From Carboxylicivirga sp. M1479 (GTDB lineage: Bacteria > Bacteroidota > Bacteroidia > Bacteroidales > Marinilabiliaceae), in assembly GCF_007097485.1 (NCBI RefSeq), contig NZ_VKDE01000008.1, positions 60,264 through 124,263 on the forward strand: a stretch of 64,000 nt of DNA, in the 5' to 3' direction. The notes below the pieces were generated by a model. The model saw only the letters and a program-made list of their open reading frames with translations, did not search any database and was not told the origin of the DNA. The position numbers and the translations under genes are program-made. Below, piece after piece: positions 43,942 through 52,063 of this stretch; positions within the stretch are counted from its first letter, which is position 1, and every line of letters starts with the position of its first letter.

Positions 43942-46900
43942 CGGTCGTCTTTGTTTGGTTAGCAAGCTCTCTTTTTTCTTCGTATTTGGCTATTTTTCCA
44001 ATGAATACGAATAGCATCGGATACATAACCACACCAAGTATTGTTGCGATTGTCATTCCACCTAATAAGGCCATTCCCATTACTTTACGGGCTTCGGCTC
44101 CAGCCCCGGATGCAATTACCAGTGGAAGTACGCCAAGAATAAAAGAAAAGGCTGTCATTAAAATAGGTCTGAATCGTAAGCGTGCCGATTCGATGGCAGC
44201 ATCAAATAGACTTAAGCCTTCGTCAAACTTAATTTTGGCAAACTCAACAATAAGGATGGCATTTTTTGCCGCCATGGCAATGAGCATTACCAAAGATATT
44301 TGCATAAAGACATTGTTCTCAAAACTAGGACTAATGAAACGTGCGAATAAAACAAATACCATGGCGCCTAATACGGCAAATGGCGTTCCCAGCAAAATGC
44401 TAAAAGGTAAGGACCAACTTTCGTATTGAGCGGCTAAAATGAGGAATACAAACAGTAAGGCAAAAACAAAAACAATGTTGCCTGATCCACCAGCCTTTTT
44501 CTCTTGATAAGACATGTTAGCCCATTCGTACCCCATTCCTGGAGGTAATACTTCTTGCGCTACCTCTTCAAGTGCACTCAGAGCTTGTGCCGATGAGTAA
44601 CCTTCAGCAGGTGATCCTGATAATTCAACTGAACGGTATAAATTAAATCGGTTAGTGAAGTCAGCGCCATAACTTTTTTCAACGGTTACTAGAGATGATA
44701 GAGGCAAGCTTGCTCCATCTTTATTCTTAACAAAGAACATATCTAGTTGGTCGCCGTTTAACCTGAACTCAGGAGCAGCTTGCAGATAGGCCTTGTACAA
44801 ACGACCAAAACGGTTGAAATCATTGATGTATGCTCCTCCTAAGAAAGCACTGATTGTGGTGTACAAATCGTTTAGCTGAACACCTGCTTTCAATGCCTTG
44901 TCGCGATTAATATTTAATCGGCGTTGTGGCACATTCGCTCTAAAAGTAGTAAATACATTGGCGATTTCAGGTCGCTTTTGCACCTCAGCGATGAATTTAG
45001 CAGTTTCTTCTGCCAGATATTGAGGTGTATTACCTTGTTTATCTTGCAGCATTAATGAAAAACCAGAGCCACTACCTAAACCTGGAATGGCAGGAGGACC
45101 AAAAGAAAACACCTGAGCTTCTTTGATTCCTTTGTAAAATAGAAAATTAAGCTTTTGAGAAATCTGGTTTGCTTTAAGTTTTCGATCACTCCAGTTTTTT
45201 AAGGTTACAAAAATGATACTTGAGTTGGTAGACATACTACCTGACAAAAGGTTGTAACCAGATACAGAAGCAACACTGCTGATTTCATCTACTCCATTTA
45301 AGAGGGTTTCAACTTCGTCAACTACTGCCTGGGTTCGTTGTAATGAGGCAGCATCTGGGAGTTGTACATTCACAAAAAGATAACCTTGGTCTTCTTCTGG
45401 AATAAAACCACCTGGAATGAAACGGCCAACCACAACAATTAAAACTACTGTTGCACCAATAAAAATCATGCTACGTGTAATTTTACGCGCCACGATATTG
45501 GTTATTTTCATGTATTTGACAGAGCTTTTGTCAAAGGCCTTGTTGAAAGAACTGAAAAACCGTCCGAGCAGTCCGGATGAAGGCTCTGTCTTACGCAGCA
45601 GTATAGATGCCAAGGCAGGAGACAATGTTAAGGCGTTGACAGATGAGAAACAAACCGATACTGCCACCGTAATAGCGAATTGTTGATAGAGTCGACCTGT
45701 TATTCCCCCCATTGATGCTACTGGGATAAATACAGCAATTAACACCAAAGTGGTTGCAATAACCGGCGCAGTAACCTCTTTCATGGCAGCAATAGTAGCT
45801 TCCCTGCTATTCATGCCTTTTTCAATATTCACCTGCACAGCTTCAACTACTACAATGGCATCATCCACCACAATACCAATAGCCAGAACCAGTCCTAAAA
45901 GTGATAGAGTGTTAATAGTAAAACCTAACATTGGAAAAATGGCAAAAGCACCAATTAAAGAAACTGGAATTGCAACGGTAGGGATAAGTGTTGCTCGCCA
46001 ATCTTGTATAAATAAGAATACCACTAAAATAACAAGAATAAGAGCAACAATCAGCGTGATAGCTACTTCTTTAAGTCCGGCAGTAATTGGAGCCGTTGCA
46101 TCTAGAGCTACATCGTATGTTACACCTTCAGGAAATGAAAGCCCAAGTTCATCCATGGTTTTAAGAATTTCCTCTCCCATGGTTACGGCGTTGGTGCCTG
46201 GAGACTGATAAATTGCGATCAGTGCACATGGCTGGCCTTTAAACTGAGCGTTGGAATTGTAACTTTCTGTTCCCAGCTCTATGGTTGCAATGTCTTTTAA
46301 TAGTACCTGGCTTCCATCGGGGTTAGTGCGAATAGCTACCTCACCGAATTGATCTGCTGTTACCAAACGATCCGGTAAGGTAACAGTGTAAGTGTGTTCT
46401 GTTCCAACGGGGGCAGGCTCGGCACCAAATTTACCTCCAGGAACGATTATGTTTTGCTCGCGAATGGCGGCTGTAATTTCAGGAACGGTCAAGTTGAGCT
46501 GCGACAGGCGGTCTGGTTTTATCCAAATTCGCATTGAGTAATCGCTGGCGCCCATCACTTGTACGCGACCAACACCATTAACACGTGCTAGTATATCCTG
46601 TATGTTAATGATGGAGTAGTTACCTAAAAATTCCTGATCAAAACGTCCATCACTATAAACGGCTAGAGCCATTACAATACTACTCATACTTTTTTCAGTA
46701 GTAACGCCCAGGCGCTTTACTTCTTCTGGAAGTTTGGCTGTTGCTGCCGATGCTCTGTTTTGAGCAAAAACGGTGTTCATATCTGGGTCGGTACCCACTT
46801 CAAACGAAATGTTAATGGCCATACTGCCATCATTGGCATTGGTTGATTTCATGTAGATCATATTCTCAACACCATTAAGCTGCTGCTCAAGAGGTGTCGC

Positions 46901-47083
46901 TACCGATTGTTCTACATTTAGTGAGTTAGCCCCTGTATAATTGGCTCTTACCTGAACCATTGGAGGGGTTATATCCGGAAACTGTTCCATTGGTAATTGC
47001 AGTGCAGAAAGACCTCCTACAATAAGAATTACAATGGCAATAACCATGGCCACTATGGGCCTTCTTACAAAAAAACTTCCCAT
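43928..47083 (-). CDS. RND multidrug efflux permease (HAE1 type)
   Basis: 1051 residues with the twelve-helix AcrB layout. Features are FFVRRPIVAMVIAIVILIVG at the N terminus, the helix-4 proton relay (GIVVDDAIVVVEAVQ with adjacent Asp pair), GGFIPEEDQGYLFVNVQLPD, and the conserved end LMTAFSFILGVLPLVIASGAGAEARKVMG. Large periplasmic loops 1-2 and 7-8 are present. It extrudes amphiphilic drugs or bile-like compounds with proton motive force. It is the middle gene of an MFP-RND-OMF operon. Confidence 0.95.
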   Translation of the reverse strand: MGSFFVRRPIVAMVIAIVILIVGGLSALQLPMEQFPDITPPMVQVRANYTGANSLNVEQSVATPLEQQLNGVENMIYMKSTNANDGSMAINISFEVGTDPDMNTVFAQNRASAATAKLPEEVKRLGVTTEKSMSSIVMALAVYSDGRFDQEFLGNYSIINIQDILARVNGVGRVQVMGASDYSMRIWIKPDRLSQLNLTVPEITAAIREQNIIVPGGKFGAEPAPVGTEHTYTVTLPDRLVTADQFGEVAIRTNPDGSQVLLKDIATIELGTESYNSNAQFKGQPCALIAIYQSPGTNAVTMGEEILKTMDELGLSFPEGVTYDVALDATAPITAGLKEVAITLIVALILVILVVFLFIQDWRATLIPTVAIPVSLIGAFAIFPMLGFTINTLSLLGLVLAIGIVVDDAIVVVEAVQVNIEKGMNSREATIAAMKEVTAPVIATTLVLIAVFIPVASMGGITGRLYQQFAITVAVSVCFSSVNALTLSPALASILLRKTEPSSGLLGRFFSSFNKAFDKSSVKYMKITNIVARKITRSMIFIGATVVLIVVVGRFIPGGFIPEEDQGYLFVNVQLPDAASLQRTQAVVDEVETLLNGVDEISSVASVSGYNLLSGSMSTNSSIIFVTLKNWSDRKLKANQISQKLNFLFYKGIKEAQVFSFGPPAIPGLGSGSGFSLMLQDKQGNTPQYLAEETAKFIAEVQKRPEIANVFTTFRANVPQRRLNINRDKALKAGVQLNDLYTTISAFLGGAYINDFNRFGRLYKAYLQAAPEFRLNGDQLDMFFVKNKDGASLPLSSLVTVEKSYGADFTNRFNLYRSVELSGSPAEGYSSAQALSALEEVAQEVLPPGMGYEWANMSYQEKKAGGSGNIVFVFALLFVFLILAAQYESWSLPFSILLGTPFAVLGAMVFVLFARFISPSFENNVFMQISLVMLIAMAAKNAILIVEFAKIKFDEGLSLFDAAIESARLRFRPILMTAFSFILGVLPLVIASGAGAEARKVMGMALLGGMTIATILGVVMYPMLFVFIGKIAKYEEKRELANQTKTTDEND

Positions 47084-47088
47084 AATTG

Positions 47089-48228
47089 TTACTGATTACT
47101 GCGTACAGATTTAAACTCTTTTTCTTTTGGTGCTACTTTCATTCCCGTACGAACACGGTTAAGACCTTCCATAACAACCCGCTCATTTTCATTGAGGCCT
47201 GATGAAATTATTACCATGTCCATTAAAGTTTGTCCTATTTCAACGGAACGGTATTCAACTTTATCTTCTGCATCTACCACATAAAGGTTGTATTTCCCTT
47301 GTACCTCTTGAAGGCACTTAATTGGAATTATAACCACATCATTAGGATTCTCAATTGTCAGTCGTAGTTTAGCAAATTGCCCTGGACGAACAAGTTCTTC
47401 CGGGTTTGGAAATGATGTTTGAACCATTAGCGTTCCGGTTGTAGGATCTACATTTCTACCCACGAAATCGACCTTTCCTAGGTAAGGGTGTCTACTGCCA
47501 TCGGCAAAAAAGAGTTCTACCTCTGCTTTTTGTTGTTCACGTGTGTTTTTTACAGCTTCTCTGGCTTTTGCAAAATTAATGATGCTTAAATATTGCAGTT
47601 CGGTTAGGTGAAACTGAACAAGAATCGTGTCTAGGCGAGAAACAGTATTTAAAACCACTGGGTTTGGTTCGCGTCCAACGTAATCGCCTACTTTAGCTTG
47701 CGAGCGTCCAATTAATCCATTAATAGGAGAGTATATTTTAGTGTAACCTCGTTGTATTTTGGCATAATCAAGCGATGCTTCCGCTGCTTCCAATGAGGCT
47801 TTGGCAGCACCAAAATTAGCTAATGCGGCATCATAATCACTTTGACTAACGGCGTTAGTCTCTGCTAATGGTTTGTAACGTTTGTAGTCACTCTCTGTTT
47901 TAACCAGGTTTGTTTTGGCTTGGGCGACAACACTTAACGCTTCAGCTACTTTGGCATTTAATGGAGCAGGGTCGATTGAATATAGCAATTGCCCTTTCTT
48001 AACATTTCCTCCCTCATCAAAATGGATACCCTCAAGGTAGCCATCAACTCTGGCTCTGATTGAAATATCAAATAATCCATAGGTCTGACCCACAAACTCT
48101 TTATGCAGAGCTATGTTTTCAGTTTTAGCTGTGTAAACGGGGATATCTGGCAGGCCCACCTGAGCCTTTTTATTGTTACAGCTCACGAGAGCTGTAATTA
48201 TCAGTAATACTAATGCTATGTTTCTCAT
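47089..48228 (-). CDS. RND efflux periplasmic adaptor (membrane fusion protein)
   Basis: 379 residues with a lipoprotein signal (LLIITALVSC, Cys 17). Order of domains: barrel-sandwich (SIRARVDGYLEGIHFDEGGNVKKGQLLYSID), alpha-hairpin (NAKVAEALSVVAQAKTNLVKTESDYKRYKPL), then IYSPINGLIGRSQAKVGDYVG, beta-barrel and membrane-proximal domain. Five bases separate it from the pump gene. First gene of the efflux operon; no regulator gene is adjacent. Confidence 0.93.
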   Translation of the reverse strand: MRNIALVLLIITALVSCNNKKAQVGLPDIPVYTAKTENIALHKEFVGQTYGLFDISIRARVDGYLEGIHFDEGGNVKKGQLLYSIDPAPLNAKVAEALSVVAQAKTNLVKTESDYKRYKPLAETNAVSQSDYDAALANFGAAKASLEAAEASLDYAKIQRGYTKIYSPINGLIGRSQAKVGDYVGREPNPVVLNTVSRLDTILVQFHLTELQYLSIINFAKAREAVKNTREQQKAEVELFFADGSRHPYLGKVDFVGRNVDPTTGTLMVQTSFPNPEELVRPGQFAKLRLTIENPNDVVIIPIKCLQEVQGKYNLYVVDAEDKVEYRSVEIGQTLMDMVIISSGLNENERVVMEGLNRVRTGMKVAPKEKEFKSVRSNQ

Positions 48229-48404
48229 AGTTTGTAAGCTTGATTAGTCGATTATAAAATTAGATTTTAAGTATTCGTAAAAGTATAGAAATTTAACGCT
48301 AACGCATGCTAGTTGTTGAATGTAAATGCTAATAATTATTAACAAAACAGGTATCTTTTACGATTGTTTCAATATTTTAGTCTACATAATGTAAAAAAGG
48401 AATA

Positions 48405-48893
48405 ATGGAAGGGTTTAAAAAGATTAGTAATCCGTTTATTAAACAAAAAGGCGAGATATATAATTGCATTGGCTGTTCGCCCAATAATCAAATAGGATTC
48501 CATTTAGAGTTTTATGCCTCAGATCATGAAGTGGTCGCCTTTTGGGATGCTACCACGAATTTTGAAGGTTATACCAATGTTGTACATGGCGGAATACAAG
48601 CAACTTTGCTGGACGAAATAGCCAGTTGGTATATATACGCGATGTTGGATACGGCTGGAGTTACCAAACGTTTAGATGTTGAGTACCTGAAACCGCTTTA
48701 TGTGTTGGGAGGTCAGGTGAAAGTGAAAGCTAAGCTTAAAGAAAAGAATGCTAAGTCAGCGCTGATTGAGACAGAAATAGTTAATTCAAAAGGAGTGGTT
48801 TGTTGTAAAGCGATTGTGGAGTATTATTTATTTCCGCCTAATGTAGCTAAAGCCAAATACATGTACCCTGGTAAGGAAGCATTTTGGGAATAA
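48405..48893 (+). CDS. PaaI-like hotdog thioesterase
   Basis: 162 residues, single hotdog fold. The catalytic-helix motif is NVVHGGIQATLLDEIASWY (HGG followed by Asp/Glu), then KRLDVEYLKPLYVLGG. The N terminus has two Cys (YNCIGCSPNNQIGF) of the kind seen in PaaI/YiiD-like proteins. Substrate likely an acyl-CoA or aryl-CoA; exact one unknown. It diverges from the efflux operon. Confidence 0.85.
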   Translation: MEGFKKISNPFIKQKGEIYNCIGCSPNNQIGFHLEFYASDHEVVAFWDATTNFEGYTNVVHGGIQATLLDEIASWYIYAMLDTAGVTKRLDVEYLKPLYVLGGQVKVKAKLKEKNAKSALIETEIVNSKGVVCCKAIVEYYLFPPNVAKAKYMYPGKEAFWE

Positions 48894-48936
48894 AAAAGCC
48901 CCGTTCACTTTGGAAAGAGTGTAAGAACGGGGCAAG
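48893..48936 (-). terminator. Minus-strand terminator without an adjacent gene
   Basis: GCCCCGTTC pairs perfectly with GAACGGGGC (further inner pairing CTTT/AAAG). The T-run (TTTTTTATTCC) follows only on the minus strand; the plus strand reads AAGGGG after the stem. The next minus-strand gene, aroC, has its own terminator 300 bp away. This one may therefore end an unannotated minus-strand RNA, or have been recruited as a plus-strand hairpin for the thioesterase gene. Confidence 0.6.
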
Positions 48937-49204
48937 GGGAAAACAACCTGTTAGGAAAGATTAAACGAATATAATACAAAACAATGATTGCTCTGCTGTG
49001 TAAGTTTTGTCTTTGTGACTAACGGGTGGTTTTATTAGATTAAATTGGAGAATAATTCCATTAATAACTTTTGCTAAACTATCTAAAGCTTTACTATTAC
49101 CATAAAAACGCCTCTGTTAAAATGGTTTTCCTATGTTGAATCGGAGATAGGGGAATGTGTGTTGTTGGGCTAAGTGTTTAATTATTGATAGAAGTTATGA
49201 GCAA
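48937..49204. other. Gap between thioesterase and aroC with a possible small RNA
   Basis: No coding frame was recognised. The strong minus-strand terminator at its left end suggests a short minus-strand transcript within this stretch. I see no clear TAnnTTTG promoter on that strand; the nearest is the imperfect TATATTCG near 48975. Confidence 0.3.
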
Positions 49205-49205
49205 T

Positions 49206-49236
49206 AAAAAAGGCTGTTCGTTGGAACAGCCTTTTT
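49206..49236 (-). terminator. Terminator after aroC
   Basis: AAAAAGGCTGTTC pairs with GAACAGCCTTTTT around GTTG; T-runs on both strands. It lies 8 bp past the aroC stop. Confidence 0.88.
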
Positions 49237-49244
49237 CTATAATA

Positions 49245-50321
49245 TTATTTATACATTTTATTGACCAGTATATGATCGGCAATGGTCATGGCTGCCATGG
49301 CCTCAACAATTGGTACTGCTCGCGGCAATACACAAGGATCATGTCGCCCATGGGTGGTTGACTTTATCTCTTCACCATCTTTGTTAACAGTGTTTTGTTC
49401 CATTAATATGGTGGCAATGGGTTTAAATGCTACATTAAAGTAGATATCTTCACCATTGCTGATGCCTCCCTGTATGCCTCCTGATCGATTGGTTTTTGTT
49501 CTTACCCGATCACCATCCATGTAAAATTCATCGTTGTGCTGCGAGCCTAGTAAATCGGTTGCACCAAACCCTAAACCATAATCAAAGCCTTTTACCGCAT
49601 TAATGGATAGCATGGCCTGACCTAAAGTAGCATGTAACTTGTTAAATACCGGATCGCCAAGGCCTACTGGTGCATTTTTAATTACACAGCTTATTACTCC
49701 TCCAACAGAATCTTTGTTTTTGCGAATAGTATCAATATAAGTAATCATTTCATTGGCCGTTTCAGTATCCGGGCAACGCACAATGTTACTTTCGGTATTG
49801 GCCAAGTCAAGTTGTTGATACTCCTTACTTAGCTGAATTGAACCGACTTTTGATGTGAAAGCTTGTATAGTAATGCCTTGCTGTTGAAGCATTAATTTGG
49901 CAATGGCACCTGCCACCACACGTGCAATGGTTTCGCGAGCCGATGAGCGTCCGCCACCACGGTAGTCGCGTATACCATATTTACTTTGGTAGGTATAATC
50001 GGCGTGCGATGGACGATAGACATCTGCAATATTTCCATAATCATTGGAACGTTGGTCTTTGTTCCAAATAACAAAGCCAATAGGCGTACCAGTAGCTTTT
50101 CCTTCGAATATGCCTGATAAAAATTGTACTTTATCTTCTTCATTTCGAGGCGTTGTAATCGATGATTGTCCCGGACGTCTTCTATCCAATTCATTTTGAA
50201 TAAAGTCTTCATCAATTACAGTATTGGGCAATACACCTTCGATAACTCCTCCAACAGCTTTGCCATGCGACTCGCCAAACGAAGTAAGTTTAAACAATGT
50301 TCCAAATGAATTTGCAGACAT
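49245..50321 (-). CDS. aroC: Chorismate synthase
   Basis: 358 residues. Signatures are [22 protein letters not shown] (signature 1), [50 protein letters not shown] (signature 2) and [21 protein letters not shown] with [17 protein letters not shown] (signature 3 region). It makes chorismate from EPSP using reduced FMN, the last step of the shikimate pathway. Single gene with its own terminator. Confidence 0.97.
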   Translation of the reverse strand: MSANSFGTLFKLTSFGESHGKAVGGVIEGVLPNTVIDEDFIQNELDRRRPGQSSITTPRNEEDKVQFLSGIFEGKATGTPIGFVIWNKDQRSNDYGNIADVYRPSHADYTYQSKYGIRDYRGGGRSSARETIARVVAGAIAKLMLQQQGITIQAFTSKVGSIQLSKEYQQLDLANTESNIVRCPDTETANEMITYIDTIRKNKDSVGGVISCVIKNAPVGLGDPVFNKLHATLGQAMLSINAVKGFDYGLGFGATDLLGSQHNDEFYMDGDRVRTKTNRSGGIQGGISNGEDIYFNVAFKPIATILMEQNTVNKDGEEIKSTTHGRHDPCVLPRAVPIVEAMAAMTIADHILVNKMYK

Positions 50322-50575
50322 ATGATGTAATATATTTATGGTTTGTTAAAAAATGATGCGCAAAAATAAGCGATTATAAGTGAATGCCCAAGGTATTAAA
50401 GGTTTTTAGTACTACTCTTTGTAATGGAATGAAGTAGTTGAGCTGATGATTATCAGTTTAAAAAAGAAAATGATTAGAAAAACCAAACACTATTTACAAG
50501 TAATTAGCCTCCACTTGACTATGTGCTTGGTTTGATAAATACCAAAATAATTTGAATATGGATTTCTTTGGCATT
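50322..50575. other. aroC upstream region
   Basis: AT-rich sequence between aroC and the SlyD-like gene terminator. It must contain the aroC promoter but no motif is clear enough to name, and no gene was seen. Confidence 0.3.
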
Positions 50576-50608
50576 AAAAAAGGGAGATGAATAACACCTC
50601 CCTTTTAA
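50576..50608 (-). terminator. Terminator after the SlyD-like gene
   Basis: AAAAGGGAG pairs with CTCCCTTTT around a 14-base loop (extra pairing possible), with T-rich tails. It lies 20 bp past the stop. Confidence 0.75.
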
Positions 50609-50627
50609 AAATATCTTAATGGATAAA

Positions 50628-51170
50628 TTATCCGCATGAGCAGCCACCGCCGCAACCGCCACCACCTGATTCAGAGCCACAGCCTCCAGAACCACATGAC
50701 TCAACAAGCTCATCTTCTGAAGCCTCGCGTACCTCAAGTACTTCACCTTTAAAGAAAAGGTTATCGCCAGCCAATGGGTGGTTAAAGTCCATTTTAACTT
50801 TTTCGTCACCTAATTCAAGAACTAAACCGTTTAAACGGTTGCCGTGTGCGTCTTGCATTGGTACGTGGTTACCTACAGTAAGAAGTTCCTCGTCAATTTT
50901 TCCTTCTACTTCAAAAATGTTCTTTGGAATTTCAACAATAGCATTTGGGTTAACTTCACCATATGCTTCACCTGCTTTTAGTTCAAAATCAAATGCAGAT
51001 CCTTTTCCAAGACCTTCTAGTTTGTTTTCAAACATCTCCAACATTTTACCTGCGCCAAAAACAAAGCCAAGCGGAGCATCTGCTTCCGTTTTTTCAATTA
51101 CTTCACCTTCGGTGCCGTTTGTGCGTAACTCGTAGGAAAGGGTAACGAATTTATTTCTTCCTATTTCCAT
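50628..51170 (-). CDS. slyD: SlyD-like FKBP peptidyl-prolyl isomerase
   Basis: 180 residues. The N-terminal FKBP domain (FVTLSYELRTNGTEGEVIEKT, PLGFVFGAGKMLEMFENKLEGLGKG) has the insert-in-flap chaperone domain typical of SlyD (AYGEVNPNAIVEIPKNIF, VPMQDAHGN), then DFNHPLAGDNLFFKGEVLEV. The last 25 residues are a Gly/Cys-rich metal-binding tail (CGSGGCGSESGGGGCGGGCSCG split by serines) in place of the His-rich tail of E. coli SlyD. It folds proteins and likely holds nickel, zinc or copper. Confidence 0.92.
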   Translation of the reverse strand: MEIGRNKFVTLSYELRTNGTEGEVIEKTEADAPLGFVFGAGKMLEMFENKLEGLGKGSAFDFELKAGEAYGEVNPNAIVEIPKNIFEVEGKIDEELLTVGNHVPMQDAHGNRLNGLVLELGDEKVKMDFNHPLAGDNLFFKGEVLEVREASEDELVESCGSGGCGSESGGGGCGGGCSCG

Positions 51171-51573
51171 TTTATAAAATTTAGTATGTTATTATTTTCT
51201 TATTAATGGCTTCTCACTTATCAATTATTGCGCCAACTTTTATTTACTGACAATGCTTCATGCTAACTGACAACTAGTCGAAAAGCGCTGCAAAGTAAAT
51301 CAGTTTTTTAAAACCTGACAATCAATCGTAATAAAAAGACAGCAGAGTATTAAAAATGTTCAAGGTAAAAAGCATTTTTAGGCTGAAAAAAAGATAAAAA
51401 CAGCAGCTTGTATCAATAAATTATATGCTGAATTAATCTGATTCATTAATGATCTCTTAATTATTAAAGTATCTGTAAGCTTAATATAGAACTCATTAAT
51501 GACATAACATTCCAATGCAAAATCCCCAAATGTAGGTATTGGCGGAATTAAAGAATTTTTTCATTTTTGCATC
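51171..51573. other. Regulatory region of the metal-linked TonB unit
   Basis: No gene. It holds two perfect palindromes TCATTAATGA (51443-51452 and 51493-51502) and a near-consensus -7 box CATTTTTG at 51562-51569 just before the GTG of the His-rich gene. Its left part also contains the slyD promoter, not resolved. Confidence 0.4.
51443..51502 (+). promoter_or_regulatory. Two TCATTAATGA palindromes 50 bp apart
   Basis: TCATTAATGA at 51443-51452 is repeated exactly at 51493-51502. Both are perfect 10-bp palindromes on the same face of the helix (about five turns apart), 70-130 bp before the His-rich gene. Candidate operators for a metal-sensing repressor. Confidence 0.45.
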
Positions 51574-51918
51574 GTGATAAATAAGTATATAAAATACCAA
51601 AAGGTCTTAAATAGCCTAGCCATTCTCATGGTTATGCTGTTTGCTGCACAAATAGCAAGCAATGCCTTATTTTATCACACACATACCATCGACGGTAAAG
51701 TGTATAGCCATTCGCACCCTAGTTGTGATGGTCATTCACATGCATCAGCTGATTTTGCTTTTTACCAACAATTGCAAAATATTTTAGCAGAAGAGAAGCC
51801 TAAGCTTCTGAGTGATATTTTACCGATATATCTTGAGGTAATTAGCATAGATGTTAAGGCTCAATTATCAGACTGCCTATTAAATAATAATGCTGGCAGG
51901 GCTCCTCCTGTGGCATAG
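51574..51918 (+). CDS. Small His-rich membrane or periplasmic protein next to a TonB receptor
   Basis: 114 residues from a GTG. One N-terminal helix (NSLAILMVMLFAAQIASNALF) is followed by a histidine-rich stretch FYHTHTIDGKVYSHSHPSCDGHSH with seven His and one Cys. The tail ends CLLNNNAGRAPPVA; an R-A-P-P end is common in small Bacteroidota proteins encoded before metal-linked TonB receptors. A periplasmic metal-binding role (zinc, copper or nickel) is inference. The -7-like box lies only 4 bp before the GTG, so the transcript could be leaderless or the promoter lies elsewhere. Confidence 0.65.
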   Translation: MINKYIKYQKVLNSLAILMVMLFAAQIASNALFYHTHTIDGKVYSHSHPSCDGHSHASADFAFYQQLQNILAEEKPKLLSDILPIYLEVISIDVKAQLSDCLLNNNAGRAPPVA

Positions 51919-52063
51919 TAAATCTTTCTTTATTAAGTATTTAGTGACTTGTTTTATCCTTATAGACTAAGGTTAAAGCAGAGTTGTAAAATCATTTTGT
52001 CAATTATCACACAACCTAATATTAACTCATAATCTAATAACAGATTATTAAACCTATCTAACA

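Noticed and set aside
43986..46208. Several long plus-strand frames opposite the RND pump gene
   Set aside because: They are antisense shadows of a clearly coding, well-conserved gene and have no family motifs.
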